The notes below the pieces were generated by a model. That model was not told where the DNA came from and searched no databases. It saw only the letters and a program-made list of their open reading frames with translations. From CAWBRY01 sp963791295 (GTDB lineage Bacteria > Bacteroidota > Bacteroidia > Chitinophagales > Chitinophagaceae): a stretch of DNA of 64,000 nucleotides. Of this stretch, positions 61,301 to 64,000 are shown one piece after another. The DNA is taken from assembly GCA_963791295.1 (NCBI GenBank), contig CAWBRY010000001.1:1922001-1986000 (forward strand), read 5' to 3'. Position 1 is the stretch's first letter; each line of letters starts with the position of its first letter. A program made the position numbers and the translations under genes.

Positions 61301-64000
61301 ATTGGCCGGTACTCCTACAGGTGGTACGTTCAGCGGAACAGGTGTTGTAGGAACAACATTTGATCCTAATGCAGCAGGACCGGGAACACACACAATAACT
61401 TATACATTTACGGATGGTAATGGATGTACTAATTCCAACACCACTACTATAACTGTTAATCCGCTTCCGGTAGTGACGATTACTCCGGTAGCAGACCTTT
61501 GCGTTAATGCAGCAGTGGTTACCTTAAATGCCAATCCAACGGGTGGTACATTCAGTGGACCTGGTGTTGTCGGCAACACATTTGACCCAGCTGCTGCAGG
61601 CCCGGGAATACACACTATTGATTATACCTATACTGATGGCAATGGTTGTACCGGTACTAATACTACTACCATAACAGTTAATGCACTTCCAGCCATTACC
61701 ATCACTCCTGTTGCAGATCTTTGTGCTAACGCTGCACCCGTTACATTAACTGCTAATCCAACTGGTGGAACCTTTAGCGGAACTGGTGTATCTGGATCAA
61801 CCTTCAATCCAGTCACGGCAGGACCGGGTCCACACATTATTTCTTACAGCTATACAGATCCGACAGGTTGTACAGCCACTGAAACGATAACCATCAACGT
61901 GAACCCGCTTCCAGTAGTGGATGCAGGTACTTATCCGGCGGTGTGTGTTGATGGTGGTGCTATTACGTTGGCTGGAACTCCTACGGGTGGTACATTTAGT
62001 GGAACGGGTGTTGTCGGCAACACATTTGATCCTAACGCAGCAGGACCGGGGACACATACTATAACTTATACATTTACGGATGGTAATGGATGTACTAATT
62101 CCAACACCACTACTATAACTGTTAATCCGCTTCCGGTAGTGACGATTACTCCGGTAGCAGACCTTTGCGTTAATGCAGCAGTGGTTACCTTAAATGCCAA
62201 TCCAACGGGTGGTACATTCAGTGGACCTGGTGTTGTCGGTAACACATTTGACCCAGCTGCTGCCGGCCCGGGAATACACACTATTGATTATACCTATACT
62301 GATGGCAATGGTTGTACCGGTACTAATGCTACTACCATAACAGTTAATGCACTTCCAGCCATTACGATCACTCCTGTTGCAGATCTTTGTGTGAATGCAG
62401 GCACAGTTACATTAACTGCTAATCCAACAGGTGGAACCTTTAGCGGAACTGGTGTTAGTGGATCAACCTTTAATCCAGTCACGGCAGGACCGGGCCCACA
62501 CATTATTTCTTACAGCTATACAGATCCGGCAGGTTGTACAGCCACTGAAACGATCACCATCAACGTGAACCCGCTTCCAGTGGTGGATGCAGGTACTTAT
62601 CCGGCGGTGTGTGTTGATGCTGGTACTATCACATTGGCTGGAACTCCTACAGGTGGTACATTCAGTGGAACAGGTGTTGTAGGAACAACATTTGATCCTA
62701 ACGCAGCAGGACCGGGGACACATACTATAACTTATACATTTACGGATGGTAATGGATGTACTAATTCCAACACCACTACTATAACTGTCAATGCACTGCC
62801 AATCGTAACCATCACTCCGGTTGCTGACCTCTGTGTCAATGCAGCCCCAGCCAACTTGATAGGGAATCCAGCTGGTGGTACGTTTAGCGGAGCTGGTGTT
62901 GTCGGCAATACATTTGATCCAGCTGCTGCAGGACCAGGACCGCATACCATTGATTATACCTATACTGATGGCAATGGCTGTACCGGTACCAGTTCAATTA
63001 CAATAACCGTAAACGCTCTTCCTGTCGTTGATGCAGGAACTTATCCGGATGTTTGTGTTGATGGGGCAATAGTTACCCTGCTTGGTAGTCCTGCGGGAGG
63101 AACTTTTAGCGGAACTGGGGTAGTGGGAACTAGTTTCAACCCTGCAACAGCAGGTGCGGGCACATTTACGGTAACTTATACTTTCACTGATGCAATTGGG
63201 TGTACAGGTTCTGCAACTGCAACAATTACTGTAAACGGTCTGCCGGCAGTGGATGCAGGCTCTTATCCTTCAACTTGTTTAAATAGCGCACCAATTACAT
63301 TGAATGGTACTCCGGCCGGTGGCACATTCAGCGGAGCCGGAGTTACAGGCAATACTTTTGATCCAAGTGTAGCAGGCGTAGGCATTCAAACAATCACATA
63401 TAGCTATACAGATGGCAATGGATGCCTGGCAACTGCTTCGACTACTATTACCGTCAATAGTCTTCCCACCGTAGATGCTGGAACTTACCCTGCAATTTGT
63501 GTAAATGCAGCTGTCATTTCTTTGGCGGGTTCTCCATCAGGCGGAACATTCAGCGGCACAGGTGTATCGGGTAATACATTTGATCCGAATGTAGCAGGAC
63601 CGGGAAGCCATACGATCAATTATAGCTATACTGATGGAAATGGTTGCACGGGAACAGGGACAACTACGATAGTTGTTAATGACCTTCCGATTGTGGATGC
63701 TGGAACCTATTCCCCTGTCTGTGTGGATGGAGGTACTATTACACTTAATGGCAACCCAAGCGGCGGTAGCTTTAGTGGAACAGGAGTCGTAGGCAATACA
63801 TTCAATCCGCTAGTTGCAGGTCCCGGAACACACGCTATTACATACAGCTTTACAAATGCAAATGGATGTACTGCCACTGCGACCACAACTATCACTGTTA
63901 ATTCACTTCCGGTTGTAGATCCAGGAACTTATCCTGCCACATGCGTAAATAGCACTTCTGTTACTTTGAACGGAACTCCATCAGGTGGCACCTTCAGCGG
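32323..64000 (+). CDS. giant SprB-like adhesin, module C (whole gene, one frame break, runs off window)
   Basis: A gene of more than 10,500 codons, open to the window edge apart from one missing base at 49283. It starts at ATG 32323, preceded by in-frame TAA at 32317. Order: 47-residue signal peptide ending KLQAQ; an enlarged beta-rich N-terminal region; PKD; six 91-residue repeats; Ig-like domain; five 72-residue BIG2-like repeats; PKD; jelly roll; putative Ig; four ~84-residue repeats; cysteine-containing domains; HYR; PKD-like; 78 repeats of 82 residues; HYR; at least 15 repeats of 74 residues. The sorting domain and PorP/SprF partner are expected downstream, by analogy with modules A and B. 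Role by family: T9SS-secreted surface adhesin of gliding or adhesive fibres. The size would place it among the largest bacterial proteins. The N-terminal chassis is colinear with module B, so the two arose by duplication. Confidence 0.85.
34288..35925 (+). repeat. six tandem 273-bp units (91 residues)
   Basis: Units begin TAVAGT.VxTCSN, have NITAGSSATNN, TWTSSGTGTFANANSLTTAT and YTPSAADIAAGSVTITLTA, and end STKTLTI. Unit starts at 34288, 34561, 34834, 35107, 35380 and 35653. Module B has only one such domain in the same place (about 3060-3340), so the array is an expansion specific to module C, or was lost in B. Confidence 0.92.
36418..37497 (+). repeat. five tandem 216-bp units (72 residues), BIG2-like
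   Basis: Units begin ALPTVTSPASVCVGG, have GGTWVSNNPGNASVTNAGVI and TGIAPGTATFTFT, and end TGCTRTTNSVTVN. The pattern SNNPxxATVxxxGVITGVAPGTA is the classical bacterial Ig-like group 2 (BIG2) signature. They occupy the position held by the 88-residue repeats in module B. Confidence 0.88.
37738..38310 (+). other. jelly-roll (galactose-binding-like) domain in module C adhesin
   Basis: About 190 residues with ELVQNGNFSAGNTGF, HANFWGREHST, FLMINGSTN, VIWQETVTIQPNTDYYFSAW, ARLRFEINGVQVG, WVRFYSNPVWNSG and GNDFGLDDISFG. It is homologous to 5098-5650. It has an extra CCAGMWPEGTY segment near the start, close to a cysteine pair absent from the module B copy. Ligand unknown. Confidence 0.65.
38581..39570 (+). 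repeat. four imperfect ~80-85-residue Ig-like repeats (module C)
   Basis: Units begin TLTIVDPPAACSPSTVDITT, share TTTYWSDAA and SGTYYIKS, and end RPVVVTVNPVP. The fourth is the NLVITNPPAVCSPATADLTA form. Order and divergence pattern match 5921-6922 of module B, showing these four were inherited as a block and have not been homogenised. Confidence 0.85.
42840..44018 (+). repeat. 738-bp higher-order duplication (3 units) in the 82-residue array
   Basis: About 42840-43280 recurs almost base for base at 43578-44018, an offset of 738 (3 x 246). It includes unit-specific variants such as TCACTGATTAATTGCG and ATATCACTACTTAACTGCG. Confidence 0.8.
49284..64000 (+). CDS. module C adhesin, segment 2: remaining 82-residue repeats, HYR, 74-residue repeats
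   Basis: After the missing base at 49283 the reading continues from GGA 49284, and this frame is still in register at 64000, so about 4,900 further codons are open. The spacing of equivalent positions (for example 49952 to 58070, 33 x 246) shows no net indel in between. Contents: 82-residue repeats 34-78; HYR domain 60312-60575 (CPADVEVCEVPGNNY, TDACGNVSNCTT); 74-residue repeats from 60576. No sorting domain is reached. Automatic annotation may miss this part or split it because start and stop are both outside the frame. Confidence 0.88.
49820..50415 (+). repeat. 600-bp block repeated 8,118 bp downstream (57938-58533)
   Basis: The two-and-a-half-unit block recurs nearly identically at 57938-58533, 33 whole units away. 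Variant strings are shared in order: GATGCGGCCGACAATTGC, AACAACCACTCGCACTTA, CATCCGATCCTGCTCC, GTCGTCACTGATGCAGCAGA. Confidence 0.75.
50241..52611 (+). repeat. 1,476-bp higher-order duplication (6 units)
   Basis: About 50241-51135 recurs at 51717-52611, an offset of 1,476 bases (6 x 246), with only scattered single-base differences (for example near 50656 versus 52132). Confidence 0.75.
58562..59540 (+). repeat. 738-bp higher-order duplication near the end of the 82-residue array
   Basis: The unusual unit with GCCGCGCTTCCCGTACCAGA at 58640 recurs at 59378, an offset of 738 bases (3 x 246), and the following units match. This block duplication is distinct from that at 42.8 kb. Confidence 0.75.
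60312..60575 (+). other. HYR domain between the 82-residue and 74-residue arrays
   Basis: About 88 residues: TPPVVTCPADVEVCEVPGNN, TATDDCSGAITTSFQVTGAT, FNTGVSTIQWTITDACGNVS, NCTT. It is closely similar to the HYR domain before the array (about 40590-40870) and to that of module B (about 7922-8208). HYR domains are small Ig-fold modules common in extracellular adhesins. Confidence 0.75.
60576..64000 (+). repeat. at least 15 tandem 222-bp units (74 residues), continuing past window
   Basis: Consensus: LPVVTITPVADLCVNAAVVT, LNANPTGGTFSGPGVVGNTF, DPAAAGPGTHTIDYTYTDGN, GCTGTNSITV. Unit starts at 60576, 60798 and so on. Between about 60740 and 62950 the units form a higher-order repeat of three (666 bp): equivalent points lie at 60952, 61618, 62284 and 62950. 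From ~63000 on units are more diverged (LPVVDAGTYPAVCVDGG type). Module B carries only two such units (8209-8640). Confidence 0.92.

Noticed and set aside
1..64000. Insertion sequence, prophage or integrative element behind the repeats
   Set aside because: No transposase, integrase, terminal inverted repeats or target-site duplications are seen; all repeats are coding and in register with domains.

Overview
The window is one strand of a Bacteroidota chromosome or MAG contig, probably Chitinophagia/Sphingobacteriia-like (the rank below phylum is inference). The evidence is three copies of one gene pair typical of that phylum: a giant, secreted, repeat-built adhesin (SprB-like) carrying or expected to carry a gliding-motility-associated C-terminal domain (type B sorting signal of the type IX secretion system, T9SS), followed by a PorP/SprF-family outer-membrane protein. 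All genes are on the + strand. No tRNA, rRNA, mobile element or CRISPR array is visible.

Layout. Bases 1-312 are the last ~100 codons of a first adhesin (module A), followed by its PorP/SprF partner (323-1345). A ~440-base non-coding leader follows. Module B is an adhesin of about 9,640 codons (1782-30711) and its PorP/SprF partner (30716-31741). After a second leader of ~580 bases comes module C, an adhesin that starts at 32323 and is still open at base 64000 (more than 10,500 codons).

The B and C adhesins share a colinear N-terminal chassis: a long signal peptide, a beta-rich N-terminal region, PKD/Ig-like domains, a jelly-roll (lectin-like) domain, four ~84-residue Ig-like repeats, cysteine-containing Ig-like domains and a hyalin-repeat (HYR) domain. 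They differ in the long arrays that follow. B has 38 units of 66 residues (SprB repeat) and about 63 units of 68 residues. C has exactly 78 units of 82 residues and then at least 15 units of 74 residues. Shorter arrays inside the chassis are also swapped or expanded.

The reading frame of B is broken at about 5.79, 11.06, 13.67, 14.19, 22.94 and 24.07 kb and many times between 24.06 and 29.0 kb. C is broken once at 49.28 kb. Most breaks in the arrays sit exactly where two repeat variants differ and contain either the union or the intersection of the two variants. That points to consensus or assembly error in near-identical repeats rather than natural decay. The break at 5.79 kb lies outside the arrays and is not explained this way.

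How the genes would work together (family knowledge plus inference): the adhesins pass the inner membrane by Sec, cross the outer membrane through the T9SS using the C-terminal domain, and are held at or passed to the surface with help of the adjacent PorP/SprF barrel. The result would be long, possibly disulfide-stabilised surface fibres for gliding, adhesion or cell-cell contact.
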